Assembly: GCA_035296325.1 (NCBI GenBank)
Contig: DATHBD010000058.1
Location: 1-64,000 of the forward strand
Source: DATHBD01 sp035296325
Lineage (GTDB): Bacteria; Actinomycetota; Actinomycetes; Mycobacteriales; Micromonosporaceae
Length of the DNA: 64,000 nucleotides
Direction: 5' to 3'
Shown: positions 16,447 through 23,858 of the stretch, piece by piece
How positions within the stretch are numbered: the stretch's first letter is position 1
Layout: the number at the start of each line of letters is the position of its first letter
Translations under genes and position numbers: made by a program
Notes under the pieces: generated by a model
Seen by the model: the letters and a program-made list of their open reading frames with translations, nothing else
The model's database searches: none
What the model was told of the DNA's origin: nothing

Positions 16447-16452
16447 TATACT
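16447..16452 (+). promoter_or_regulatory. Candidate -10 box (TATACT) for a leaderless gene
   Basis: TATACT stands six bases before the ATG at 16459 in otherwise GC-rich DNA, and no Shine-Dalgarno is present, as expected for a leaderless actinobacterial message. The -35 region (around 16424) is not close to TTGACA. Confidence 0.4.
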
Positions 16453-16458
16453 TCCATT

Positions 16459-17061
16459 ATGGGATTCTTTGATAGCCGAGCAGCCGACGCGAGCGACCTC
16501 GATGTAACACGCCTTGGCGTATCAGGGCCGTGGCGGCCTCCCGAGGATGTCCTTCCATGTACCGTCCCGCTTCAGCTCCTGCTAGCCCACACTAGCGAAG
16601 TCGCCATTGCGGCGGTGAACTTCGCGGTTTACCCCACCGGATTCGACATTGAGCTCATCGTGGCATCCAGAGGTGACGACCTTAGTGAGTTGTCCTCGTC
16701 TACCCAGCTCTGGCGACACCGTTACTCGGCGGCAACAGCTCCTGCCGATGAGTTTCTGCGACTTGGGATTCAGTTGGCAGACGGGGGGATTGCTACCAAC
16801 TTAGATCAATTCCCATCGACTGATGGCGCGTCGCAATACGTGGGCCCCGTGCTTCTACCCAACGGCGGCCAGGGCACGATGCACCGACAGAGCCTCCACT
16901 ATTGGGTTTGGCCACTGCCACCGGCCGGCCCCATCACCTTTGTTTGCGAGTGGCCGAAGTATGCCGTCGAGGAAACGCGTTGCTCAACAGATGCCACACC
17001 ACTGCTGATCGCGGCCGAAAAGGCGTTCCCGTTATGGCGATCATCCTCGCGCGCGCTTTAA
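16459..17061 (+). CDS. Conserved-looking hypothetical protein
   Basis: A 200-residue protein starting GFFDSRAADASDLDVTRLG. It is mixed alpha/beta with WRPPEDVLPCTVPLQLLLAH and later HYWVWPLPPAGPITFVCEWP, a beta-rich half ending in a helix (LLIAAEKAFPLW). No signal peptide or membrane segment. I recognise no domain. Codon use is less GC-biased than in the flanks, so it may be acquired. Its stop codon forms the edge of the IS5-type insertion: the original stop was TAG, now TAA, and the protein is unchanged. Confidence 0.65.
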   Translation: MGFFDSRAADASDLDVTRLGVSGPWRPPEDVLPCTVPLQLLLAHTSEVAIAAVNFAVYPTGFDIELIVASRGDDLSELSSSTQLWRHRYSAATAPADEFLRLGIQLADGGIATNLDQFPSTDGASQYVGPVLLPNGGQGTMHRQSLHYWVWPLPPAGPITFVCEWPKYAVEETRCSTDATPLLIAAEKAFPLWRSSSRAL

Positions 17062-17067
17062 GAGGTC

Positions 17068-17888
17068 CTAACAAAGTCGTTTGACGTGTCGGTACGTGAT
17101 GATGCAGGTGGCGAGGGCGAGGAACGCTTCGTGGATGTCGTCGCGGCGTTCCCAGCGGATGCGGAGCCGTTTCATGCCGTGGTACCAGGCGATCGTCCGT
17201 TCGATCACCCATCGGTAGGCGCCCAGGCCGGAGCCGTGCGGCTGGCCACGGCGGGCGATCCGCGGCTGGATGCCCTTGGCTTGGACGGCGTTGCGGTACT
17301 TGTCGTGGTCGTAGGCGCGGTCAGCGAACAGCTGGTCCGGGCGCCGGCGTGGCCGGCCGCGGCGGCCGCGGACCGGTGGGATCTTGTCGATCAACGGTAG
17401 GAGTTCGGTGACGTCGTTGCGGTTGCCGCCGGTCAGCGATGCGCATAGCGGGATGCCGGCGCCCTCGGTCAGGACGTGGTGCTTGGAGCCCGGGCGGGCG
17501 CGGTCGACCGGGCTCGGACCGCTTTTGGGCCACGTCTGGCGGCCCGCACGTGGGAGGAGTCGATGACCGCTCTGGACCAGTCCAGCTTCTCCGCGGCCTG
17601 CAACTCGGCCAGCAGCAGTTCGTGCAGTCGTTGCCAGACCCCGGCCCGGTTCCATTCCTCCAGCCGCCGCCAGCAGGTCATCCCCGAGCCGAACCCGAGC
17701 TGCTGGGGCAGGAACTCCCACTGGATGCCGGTGTGCAGCACGAACAGGATCCCGCACAGCACCTGCCGGTCCGGGATCCGCTTGCGTCCCGGGTAGCGCC
17801 GATTGCGCACGGGTCTGGGCAGCAACGGCTCGATGCGCTGCCACAGCCCGTCCGGCACGATCCACGGCGGCTGCTCACCACGCCTCAC
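17068..17888 (-). CDS. IS5-family DDE transposase, made by -1 frameshift
   Basis: The first frame (17888 down to 17469) begins RRGEQPPWIVPDGLWQRIEP and carries the first catalytic Asp in AVIDSSHVRAARRG. The second frame (to the stop at 17068) carries LFADRAYDHDKYRNAVQAKG with the second Asp and WVIERTIAWYHGMKRL with the Glu and the Y-(2)-R-(3)-E-(6)-K region. The frames meet at a canonical slippery heptamer C-CCA-AAA, so a fusion of about 270 residues is expected, the usual length. All catalytic residues are present, so the element may be active. Confidence 0.85.
17523..17529 (-). other. Slippery heptamer for -1 frameshifting
   Basis: On the minus strand the sequence is CCCAAAA, read C CCA AAA in the first frame, an X-XXY-YYZ site. 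A -1 slip joins the two transposase frames exactly where the homology to IS5 transposases changes frame. Confidence 0.7.
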
Positions 17889-17974
17889 GCCTCAGCACTC
17901 TAGATCATCCTCCACAAGAGACGGAAGAACCTAGATCATTCTATTAGGAACTCTTAGGCAGCCGCAACACGGAA

Positions 17975-18009
17975 AAGTGCACTCTTCTGCCGCTGTGCGG
18001 TCGCGCCGG
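17975..18009 (+). repeat. Dispersed intergenic repeat copy
   Basis: AAGTGCACTCTTCTGCCGCT then GTGCGGTCGCGCC. The GTGCACTC half matches the inverted copies at 29898 and 51607, the TTCTGCCGC half the others. It lies between the IS5 element and a methyltransferase. Confidence 0.5.
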
Positions 18010-18094
18010 CCGTCGGGGTGCCACCACGGTCAGTCATCTCCTCCAGCGCCGTAGGCGCCACTTCGGTCACACGCTCGTGTCGATATACGTTCAA

Positions 18095-18757
18095 TCAGAT
18101 TGTTGCTAGCAGCACGGCCTGGTCATCCTTTTCTGTGCCGTGAGGGCGTCGCACGAAGCGGCACACCTCTCGCATTCCGGCTGCCTCGATCCAGGAGGCA
18201 ACCTGATCGGCCGTGTAGAGAAAGCGAGCTAGGCGGATCTCGTGGCCGAATCGACGGTATGCCGCCGATAAGTCTCGGGTGCCTTCGCCGGCCTGGAACC
18301 CGACGAGCAGGTGCCCTGCTGGACGCAGCACTCGAGCGGCCTCGGCGAAGATGTCCAGCTGACCTGCTGGTGGCGTGTGGATGATCGAATACCACAGCAT
18401 CACGCCAGCGAACTGCTCGTCCGGATAAGGCAGATGAGTCAACGAGGCCACGGTGAACAGCAGGTCACTGTGGTTGCGACGGCCGATCGCGACCATGCCC
18501 AACGACGCGTCGGCTCCCTGTACCAGGCATCCTCTGTCAGCAAGGTAACGGCTCATCCGACCGGTACCACAACCAGCGTCGAGGACGCGCGGGTCGGAAC
18601 CCGCCGTCACCGCCCCAGCGAAGGCGTCGATCATGGCCAGATCAAGCGCAGCCTCCGCACGGGTGTCTGGCAAATGGTTGGCATAGTCCTCCGCAACAGT
18701 GTCGTAGGCAAGTCGCACATCACTGAAGCGAACCCGATCTAACGGCGAGGAAGTCAC
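18095..18757 (-). CDS. Class I SAM-dependent methyltransferase
   Basis: A 220-residue protein. Motif I is VLDAGCGTGRMSRYLADRG at about residues 58-76; GADASLGMVAIGR follows with the acidic ribose-binding position, and VMLWYSIIHTPPAGQLDIFA then AARVLRPAGHLLVGFQ supply motifs IV-VI of the UbiE/Methyltransf_11 type. The C-terminal part (ARFLYTADQVASWIEAAGMR) is typical of small-molecule methyltransferases. GTG start without a clear SD. It stands alone between two repeat copies; substrate unknown. Confidence 0.85.
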   Translation of the reverse strand: MTSSPLDRVRFSDVRLAYDTVAEDYANHLPDTRAEAALDLAMIDAFAGAVTAGSDPRVLDAGCGTGRMSRYLADRGCLVQGADASLGMVAIGRRNHSDLLFTVASLTHLPYPDEQFAGVMLWYSIIHTPPAGQLDIFAEAARVLRPAGHLLVGFQAGEGTRDLSAAYRRFGHEIRLARFLYTADQVASWIEAAGMREVCRFVRRPHGTEKDDQAVLLATI

Positions 18758-18774
18758 GGCGCATCATCGCACCG

Positions 18775-18840
18775 GACATCCGCTTCTGCCGCCGCCCGCG
18801 CGCGCCGGGGGACGAGGCGGCGTCACGCCCGGTGGTTGGC
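18775..18840 (+). repeat. Dispersed intergenic repeat, long copy
   Basis: Starts GGACATCCGCTTCTGCCGCC and continues through GAGGCGGCGTCACGCCCGG to TTGGC. The last 27 bases (18814-18840) match 33690-33716 at 25 positions. The following stretch to about 18870 (GGTCGCCATGCTGAACTGCC) matches 27923-27941. GCCGCC and GGCGGC arms can pair. Confidence 0.6.
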
Positions 18841-18961
18841 TGCCCGCGCCGGTCGCCATGCTGAACTGCCGAATTGGGGATGGTCCCGGCTCCGTCCGAG
18901 ACCACGGTCCGGGAGCAATAACCAGTGGCCGGCACAGCCTGTCCGCATCGATGATCTGGCC

Positions 18962-19759
18962 ATGGATCGGCTGTCGCAGGACATCATCGAGTACTACACG
19001 GTCCGGTTTCGAGAGGACGTCCGACTTGATGGCAGACCACAGGCACGCTTGGAACGGACACGCACCATGGAACTGCTGCGGCAACTGCTGCCCGCTCCGG
19101 CGGTTCGAGTGCTCGACGTCGGCGGTGGACCCGGCGAATACGCCCGCGCTCTCGTCCTAGCCGGGCATCAGGTACGCCTCGTGGACCTGGTGCCCACCCA
19201 TGTGGCACAGGCCGCCGCCGGGTACCCGGCGGTGGCTGGCGTCGTTGCGGATGCCCGCGCGCTGCCCGAAGACGACGACAGCTACGACGTCACATTGCTA
19301 CTGGGACCGCTCTACCACCTGGTGAAGCAAGAGGACCGATTGCAGGCCCTACGGGAAGCCGTGCGAGTGACACGTCCAGGCGGCAGGATCATTGCAGCAG
19401 CGATCTCCCGTTTCGCTGGACCCCTGGATTTCGCGGCGACGGGCCGCCTGACCGAGAACCTGATCGAGGAGGCCAAGGCCTTGCTCGCCGACGGAGTAAA
19501 CGACCCGCGTATGGGCTTTACCCACGCCTACTTTCACCGGGTGGAGGAACTCACCGACGAATGCCGGACGGCCGGCCTGACCGACGTCGTCGTGCATGGG
19601 ATTGAGGGGCCTGCGTGGATAGCGGCCGAGGCCGCAGCGAGCGGGCCGCTGGCGGATGTCGTCTTCACCGGGGCGCTTGCTCTGGCCCGCGTCTATTCGG
19701 ATGAGCCCGCGCTGGTCGCGGCGAGTGGACACATCCTCGCTGCAGGCGTCGTCCCGTGA
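18962..19759 (+). CDS. Class I SAM-dependent methyltransferase
   Basis: A 265-residue protein from the ATG at 18962; the longer frame from 18836 would be encoded by the repeat, so I reject it. RVLDVGGGPGEYARALVLAG (about 50-68) is motif I with the GGGPG loop; RLVDLVPTHVAQA follows, then DVTLLLGPLYHLVKQEDRLQ and LREAVRVTRPGGRIIAA for motifs IV-VI. The C-terminal half resembles SmtA/UbiE-like enzymes of this length. Not paralogous enough to the gene at 18095 to be a recent duplicate. Substrate unknown. Confidence 0.85.
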   Translation: MDRLSQDIIEYYTVRFREDVRLDGRPQARLERTRTMELLRQLLPAPAVRVLDVGGGPGEYARALVLAGHQVRLVDLVPTHVAQAAAGYPAVAGVVADARALPEDDDSYDVTLLLGPLYHLVKQEDRLQALREAVRVTRPGGRIIAAAISRFAGPLDFAATGRLTENLIEEAKALLADGVNDPRMGFTHAYFHRVEELTDECRTAGLTDVVVHGIEGPAWIAAEAAASGPLADVVFTGALALARVYSDEPALVAASGHILAAGVVP

Positions 19760-19947
19760 CGTCGTCGCGCCTGCTGAAAGTGTCCGCATCGCTGAGGATG
19801 ACCGAGGCCGGCGTCACCTTCGTTCGCCCACCACGTGCCGAGCCCTACGGTCGAGTCGCTGTCTTCCTCGATATCGCCGGTAACCGCTGGGATCTACTCG
19901 GGAACGGTCTGAGGAGAGAAGACGTGGCGAATGACGAGGCACACTGA
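19756..19947 (+). pseudogene. VOC/glyoxalase C-terminal remnant
   Basis: The frame overlapping the methyltransferase stop reads MTEAGVTFVRPPRAEPYGR then VAVFLDIAGNRWDLLG, the last beta-alpha-beta-beta-beta module of a VOC protein, where the E-P-Y-G-x-x-A/V-x-F-x-D-x-x-G-N-x-W-D-L pattern is diagnostic. The first 90 or so residues are missing. Fragment only; no activity expected. Confidence 0.7.
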
Positions 19948-19972
19948 TCTGTCGCCGTCCGTGCGCACCGGC
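19943..19972 (+). repeat. Dispersed intergenic repeat copy
   Basis: ACTGATCTGTCGCCGTCCGT then GCGCACCGG. GTCGCCG here can pair with CGGCGAC about 45 bases downstream. Confidence 0.5.
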
Positions 19973-20046
19973 ACGCCTGCTGGCTGACGGTGTGAAGGCG
20001 GCGGCGACGTTCGCTAGGGACAGCCCCACCCACAGGCCGTGGATGG

Positions 20047-20202
20047 CTACCGCGAACTGGCGAGTACTAATGTCGCCCGTGGCGAACCGTTTTTCAGGGT
20101 CTGTAGTTCAGCTTCACTGCCGTGCACCGTGGCCATCCGTTGGCTCGCGGTGGCACCCCGGAGCAGCGTTCCATCCATGTCGAAGACGTGAAGCGCCGTC
20201 AT
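20047..20202 (-). pseudogene. HAD-family phosphatase N-terminal remnant
   Basis: A 51-residue frame starting TALHVFDMDGTLLRGATASQ, motif I of haloacid dehalogenase phosphatases (D-x-D-G-T/V), here most like HAD-IB phosphoserine phosphatases. After about 33 residues the resemblance ends and the frame stops. Motifs II-IV are absent. A truncated gene next to the 69-base repeat. Confidence 0.65.
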
Positions 20203-20243
20203 GACCTGATTTTGTACGACCCACCCGAGCCAGGTGACAGCGG

Positions 20244-20312
20244 ACCCGGCGACGAGGTCAAGCGCGCGCCACGTCGAGGACCGCTGCAGCACACCCATCC
20301 GGATCTGCCGCG
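20244..20312 (+). repeat. 69-bp direct repeat, copy 1
   Basis: Identical to 27792-27860 at 68 of 69 positions (A instead of C at 20261). It ends with the CATCCGGATCTGCCGCG core of the dispersed family, so it shows that the unit extends at least 50 bases upstream of the core in some copies. Confidence 0.9.
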
Positions 20313-20468
20313 AAGCGGGTGCGCTGCTGGCTCGGTGGCAAGGCACTGTGCGTGGTGGCGGCGTCGGGCGGATCCGGTCGTGTGCCGATGAGGGCGCAGG
20401 CGATCATGCGCTGCGCCGCAGGCGCAAGCTTGGTCGCGCCGACACAACCGGTCCTGGCCGCGACCCAA

Positions 20469-21494
20469 ATGGTGAGCGTCCCTCCGGGCGTGCCGGAGTA
20501 TAGGGACGTGGCTCTACAGATCGTGGTGGCTCGGACGTCGAACTTCCCCGCCTCCGGCGCGCGGCCGTGGGAAGCGCTCGTCCTCGCCGTCCAACGCCCC
20601 GGCTGTCCCGCGTTGAGGGTGGAAGTCGCCGGCCGCGGCTCGCTCGTGCTACGCCAGAATGACACGGTCGTACTGATGGCCGAGGTCGACAGTGATCGCT
20701 ACGGCGTGGAGTACACGTTGACCGGCCAGTTCTGTTCGCCCATTCCGCCAATTCGCGCTGCTTATGCGGCTTCGCTCGGAACCGAGGATCAACGCGGAGT
20801 TCGGCGGGCGCGGTGGGCACACCACTTCGTCGCTGCGCTGACCAGTTCCACGGCTGGGCCGCTGCATACCGGCCGCTGGGTGCTCAGCGTCGAAGCCACC
20901 CATCTACGACCCGCGGTTCGGGCTTCCACCCCGGCCGAGCGGTGGGAAGAGCTGCTGCTGCCCGACGGTCCCGGCTACATCGATTGGTTCGTGGACAACG
21001 GCGCTTGGCAGATTCTGCCGCTGCGTCCGCTCGCCGACCCTGACACCGGACGAGTCAAGGCGTTCCGCAAGCAGGCGAGGGAGGGCATCCTCCCGCCTGT
21101 CCTGCTGTGGTGGATCAGTGGCCTGGACTGCTACGTCCTGCTCGACGGTCACGACCGGCTCGTCGCAGCCCTGGCCGAGAAGGTGGAACCGCCGGTACTC
21201 TGCCTCTCGTCAGTGAATACCGAGCAAGCCGCTCGCGACACGGATGCCGCCGTGCGCCGATACGCCAGAACAGCCGAGCTCCTCGAAGGCCACGTCACCG
21301 CAGGAGTACCAGGAGCTACGGCTGCGCGTACCGCCGTTAACCGCCGGCTTGCCGAACACCTGACGACCATCGAAACCGCCTATGGCGCCACGCGAGCATG
21401 GCCGCTGCGTGGCGGCACTGCACGTTGGAACGCTCTGGCGACGGCGCACGTGCCAGCCTGGCATGCAGAGATGACGAGGACCGAGAGTCCGTAA
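20469..21494 (+). CDS. Hypothetical protein with ParB-like nuclease-type motif
   Basis: A 341-residue protein from the ATG at 20469; ATGs at 20388 and 20406 are alternatives but overlap repeat-derived sequence. The first 170 residues are beta-rich and unassigned. The second half contains VKAFRKQAREGILPPVLLWW then YVLLDGHDRLVAALAEKVEP, the strand plus D-G-x-x-R/H motif of ParB/sulfiredoxin-like domains, followed by a long helical region. Similar architectures appear as isolated actinobacterial proteins of unknown role. No partition partner is near, so a plasmid-partition function is unlikely. Confidence 0.55.
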   Translation: MVSVPPGVPEYRDVALQIVVARTSNFPASGARPWEALVLAVQRPGCPALRVEVAGRGSLVLRQNDTVVLMAEVDSDRYGVEYTLTGQFCSPIPPIRAAYAASLGTEDQRGVRRARWAHHFVAALTSSTAGPLHTGRWVLSVEATHLRPAVRASTPAERWEELLLPDGPGYIDWFVDNGAWQILPLRPLADPDTGRVKAFRKQAREGILPPVLLWWISGLDCYVLLDGHDRLVAALAEKVEPPVLCLSSVNTEQAARDTDAAVRRYARTAELLEGHVTAGVPGATAARTAVNRRLAEHLTTIETAYGATRAWPLRGGTARWNALATAHVPAWHAEMTRTESP

Positions 21495-21556
21495 GGCATC
21501 CCAACGCGAACAGCAGGCCCAGTCGACCCGGGACTCCCGGACTCGCGTGTCAAAGG

Positions 21557-21585
21557 TTTCCGCTGCTGCCGCCGACCGCGCGGGT
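21557..21585 (+). repeat. Dispersed intergenic repeat copy
   Basis: TTTCCGCTGCTGCCGCCGAC then CGCGCGGGT, close to the copies at 18775 and 29658. It follows the ParB-like gene by about 60 bases. Confidence 0.5.
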
Positions 21586-21792
21586 CATCGGGCGTCGTAA
21601 CGTCACGGCCCGTGCGCTGGCACGGCGGTCCGATGCGCGGTCCGGGTACACGGTGGTGCCGAAGTGCGGACAGTCGTGATCGGGGTCCGGTAGGTCGTCT
21701 GGATGGGCGCCGCGACGTCCCAGGCAGCGACCAGCAGCCGCAAGGCGCTGTTCCTTCGAAGTGTCGAGGGAGGCGGCGGAGATGATGGACCA

Positions 21793-22173
21793 GTGAGCGA
21801 GCACGCCGATGAGCCATCGACCCCGCCAACGACGCCGGCGACCAGCTCACCGATCACTCCGGCGCCTCGCGAGCTGACCCATCGGGAGCTGGACGTCTTG
21901 GCGTTGATGATCGACCGCGCCACATGCTTCGACCCCGACAAGCGCGTCACGATCGCGGACCGGGCACGCTGGCGCGCACAGCTGGCCACCACCCGGGCCG
22001 GACGCCACTGCGGGTGCGGTACGTGCCCGTCCATCGAACTGACCGACGCGGCCGGTGTCAGCCCAGAGATGACCATCAGCCGCGTGGTACTGGATGCCGA
22101 GTCCGACAATGCGATGTTGCTGCTGTTCATCGACGACGACCAGCTCAGCTATCTCGATGGCGCCAACGGATGA
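21793..22173 (+). CDS. Hypothetical protein with Cys cluster
   Basis: About 126 residues from the GTG at 21793, which has GGAGA upstream; a longer frame from 21703 is possible. The N-terminus is Thr/Pro rich, followed by RELTHRELDVLALMIDRATC and DKRVTIADRARWRAQLATTR, then a compact HCGCGTCPSIEL with C-x-C-x-x-C. The C-terminal part is a beta-hairpin-like NAMLLLFIDDDQLSYLD. I do not recognise the family. The Cys cluster could bind a metal. Confidence 0.5.
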   Translation: MSEHADEPSTPPTTPATSSPITPAPRELTHRELDVLALMIDRATCFDPDKRVTIADRARWRAQLATTRAGRHCGCGTCPSIELTDAAGVSPEMTISRVVLDAESDNAMLLLFIDDDQLSYLDGANG

Positions 22174-22272
22174 GCAGACCTTCGCCGGGTTCCCCGATCC
22201 CGCCGACATCCGCACCGCGTGACCCACTGCCTGCCCACGGCGCGCACGCATTGGAGCGCATGCCGTAGCGGG

Positions 22273-22761
22273 TCATCGATACGGGTCGGTGATCTCGCGG
22301 AGCTGGGTGAGGATCTGGTGCAGGCGTGCGGTGGTCCGGCGGCCGAGGTGACGGGTCCATTCCTGCTGGACGACGACTTCAGTGCGGCGGGCGACCTCCT
22401 GCGCGGCGAGTCCCCGGTCAGCGAAGATCACCAGCCGCGCGCGTGCATCGCTGGGGTCCGCGACGCGGCGCACATATCCGGCGCGCTCAAGTTGGTCGAC
22501 CATGAAGGTGACGGTCTGCTTGGTGACGCGCGCCTGCTCGGCGAGGTCGGTGACCCGGGTGCCGTTGGAACCGACCCGGGCCAGCACGCGCGCCTGGGCA
22601 ATGGTGATGTCGTCGAACCCGGCCGCGGCAAGGTCGCCGAGAACCCGGTCCTCCATGGCGCGCTGGACGATGAAGCACAACAGCCCGATGTTGAGCGCGC
22701 CGTTGTCGATCGAGGCGCTCGCGTCCGTCGAGGGGACTCGTCGCTTCGGCTGACCCGACAT
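22273..22761 (-). CDS. MarR-family transcriptional regulator
   Basis: A 162-residue protein from the ATG at 22761 (AAGGAG seven bases upstream). It has the MarR fold: dimer helix (LNIGLLCFIVQRAMEDRVL), winged helix (ITIAQARVLARVGSNGTRVT, DLAEQARVTKQTVTFMVDQL) and wing with VRRVADPSDARARLV. The D-x-R/D-x-R wing motif is intact. It is divergent from a mycothiol-dependent enzyme with operator-like repeats between, so it very likely represses that gene and itself, responding to a phenolic or electrophilic ligand. No redox Cys pair is visible. Confidence 0.9.
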   Translation of the reverse strand: MSGQPKRRVPSTDASASIDNGALNIGLLCFIVQRAMEDRVLGDLAAAGFDDITIAQARVLARVGSNGTRVTDLAEQARVTKQTVTFMVDQLERAGYVRRVADPSDARARLVIFADRGLAAQEVARRTEVVVQQEWTRHLGRRTTARLHQILTQLREITDPYR

Positions 22762-22772
22762 GCTCAAACTCC

Positions 22773-22829
22773 TTGACAATCGTTCGATAACCGAACCAAT
22801 ATAGTACCATGTTCGAACTACTTTGGAGG
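22773..22829. promoter_or_regulatory. Divergent MarR operator/promoter region
   Basis: GTTCG-ATAAC-CGAAC (22782-22796) and the palindrome GTTCGAAC (22811-22818) give four GTTCG half-sites in 37 bases. TATAGT (22800-22805) is a -10 candidate for the rightward gene; GGAGG (22825-22829) is its ribosome-binding site. A repressor bound here would block both divergent promoters. Confidence 0.6.
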
Positions 22830-22833
22830 TGCC

Positions 22834-23541
22834 ATGGACGAGGACGCCGTGTGGCGCGTGATCGACGAGGAGCGCAGCCGGCTAGCGGATTTGATGGAGG
22901 ACCTCAGTGAACCCGAGTGGCGCACGCCGTCGCTGTGCAGCGAGTGGACCGTACGGGAGGTTGCCGCGCACTTGACGCTGGCCCACACGGGCCCGCTCTC
23001 CGCGACCGTTTCGCTGATCCGTGCCGGTGGTGGCTTCAACCGGATGATCCGCGACACCGCGATTCGGCAGGCCCGGCTGCCCGTGCGCGAGTACCCGCGA
23101 CGGTTACGCGCGATGGTCGGTTCGCGCCGCACCGCGCCGTTCATCACTGCATTCGAGCCAATGATCGACGTCCTGTGTCACGCGCAGGATATTGCGCGCC
23201 CGATCGGACGGCCCTACCCGATGCCGACGGCCCCGGCCGCTGCGGCCGCGGACCGCATCTGGCGCCAGTCGTTTCCGTTCCAGGCGCAACGCCGGCTGCG
23301 TGGTTTCGAACTGGTGGCGACCGATGCGCCGTGGCGCGCCGGTGGTGGTGTCCGGGTAGAGGGGCCGATCGCGGCGCTGCTGCTGCTGGTGTCGGGCCGG
23401 CCGGCCGCCGTGGCCGACCTCACCGGGCCAGGGGCCGCGAAGCTCGCTGGGACGTACCGCCGCCACGCCGGCCTGGCCCGGCCACCTCGGCCATCGACCA
23501 CCACGGACGCCGATGCTTCATCTCCTAAGGAGCGGTCATGA
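22834..23541 (+). CDS. Maleylpyruvate isomerase-family mycothiol-dependent enzyme (DinB-like)
   Basis: A 235-residue protein. The N-terminal four-helix bundle starts VWRVIDEERSRLADLMEDLS and contains WRTPSLCSEWTVREVAAHLT, the hallmark W..PS.C..W.v.dv..Hl motif whose His is a metal ligand; a second ligand set is in MIDVLCHAQDIARPIGRP. The family uses mycothiol as thiol donor for isomerisation or detoxification, which fits an actinobacterium. It is divergent from MarR and overlaps the next gene by four bases (ATGA). The substrate is unknown; the regulator suggests a toxic aromatic or electrophile. Confidence 0.85.
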   Translation: MDEDAVWRVIDEERSRLADLMEDLSEPEWRTPSLCSEWTVREVAAHLTLAHTGPLSATVSLIRAGGGFNRMIRDTAIRQARLPVREYPRRLRAMVGSRRTAPFITAFEPMIDVLCHAQDIARPIGRPYPMPTAPAAAAADRIWRQSFPFQAQRRLRGFELVATDAPWRAGGGVRVEGPIAALLLLVSGRPAAVADLTGPGAAKLAGTYRRHAGLARPPRPSTTTDADASSPKERS

Positions 23542-23855
23542 CGTACTACGCGCACGTCGTTGACGTGCCGGTCCCTGCCGCCGTCTACGACGAAACCCAC
23601 GCCGAACTGCTCCGACGCACCGGCGGGCACGTCGACGGACTCATCGTGCATATATGCCGCGCCACCGAGGGCGGGTTCCAGGTCCTCGAAGTGTGGACCG
23701 ATCGGGCCGCCTGGGAGCGCGCCGATCGCGAGTTCGTCGCGCCGATCCTCGCCGGGCGGACGGAGGCGGCATCCGGTGCGCCGCACCACCCACCACGCGT
23801 TGCGGAGTTCGCCGTGCGCGGCCTCGTCATCCCCGCCAGCGACATTGCGACGTAG
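23538..23855 (+). CDS. Small hypothetical protein, possible dimeric alpha-beta barrel
   Basis: A 105-residue protein translationally coupled to the mycothiol enzyme (ATG overlaps TGA by four bases). It reads YYAHVVDVPVPAAVYDETHA then LIVHICRATEGGFQVLEVWT, DRAAWERADREF, a beta-alpha-beta-beta-alpha order like ABM/DUF-type alpha-beta barrels. The pair with the upstream enzyme is probably one functional unit. Exact role unknown. Confidence 0.65.
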   Translation: MTYYAHVVDVPVPAAVYDETHAELLRRTGGHVDGLIVHICRATEGGFQVLEVWTDRAAWERADREFVAPILAGRTEAASGAPHHPPRVAEFAVRGLVIPASDIAT

Positions 23856-23858
23856 GCC

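Larger units (their letters stand above)
17061..17954. mobile_element. IS5-family insertion sequence (IS427-like), apparently complete
   Basis: An 894-base element holding one minus-strand transposase in two frames. The ends are imperfect inverted repeats: left AGAGGTCCTAACAAAG, right (read inward) AGAGTTCCTAATAGAA. Flanking TA dinucleotides at 17059-17060 and 17955-17956 look like the target duplication. Size, ends, 2-base target and frameshifted transposase all fit the IS427 subgroup of IS5. Confidence 0.8.

Noticed and set aside
20469..21494. Plasmid partition ParB
   Set aside because: The D-G-H-D-R motif is present, but there is no ParA neighbour, no HTH domain and no parS-like repeats.
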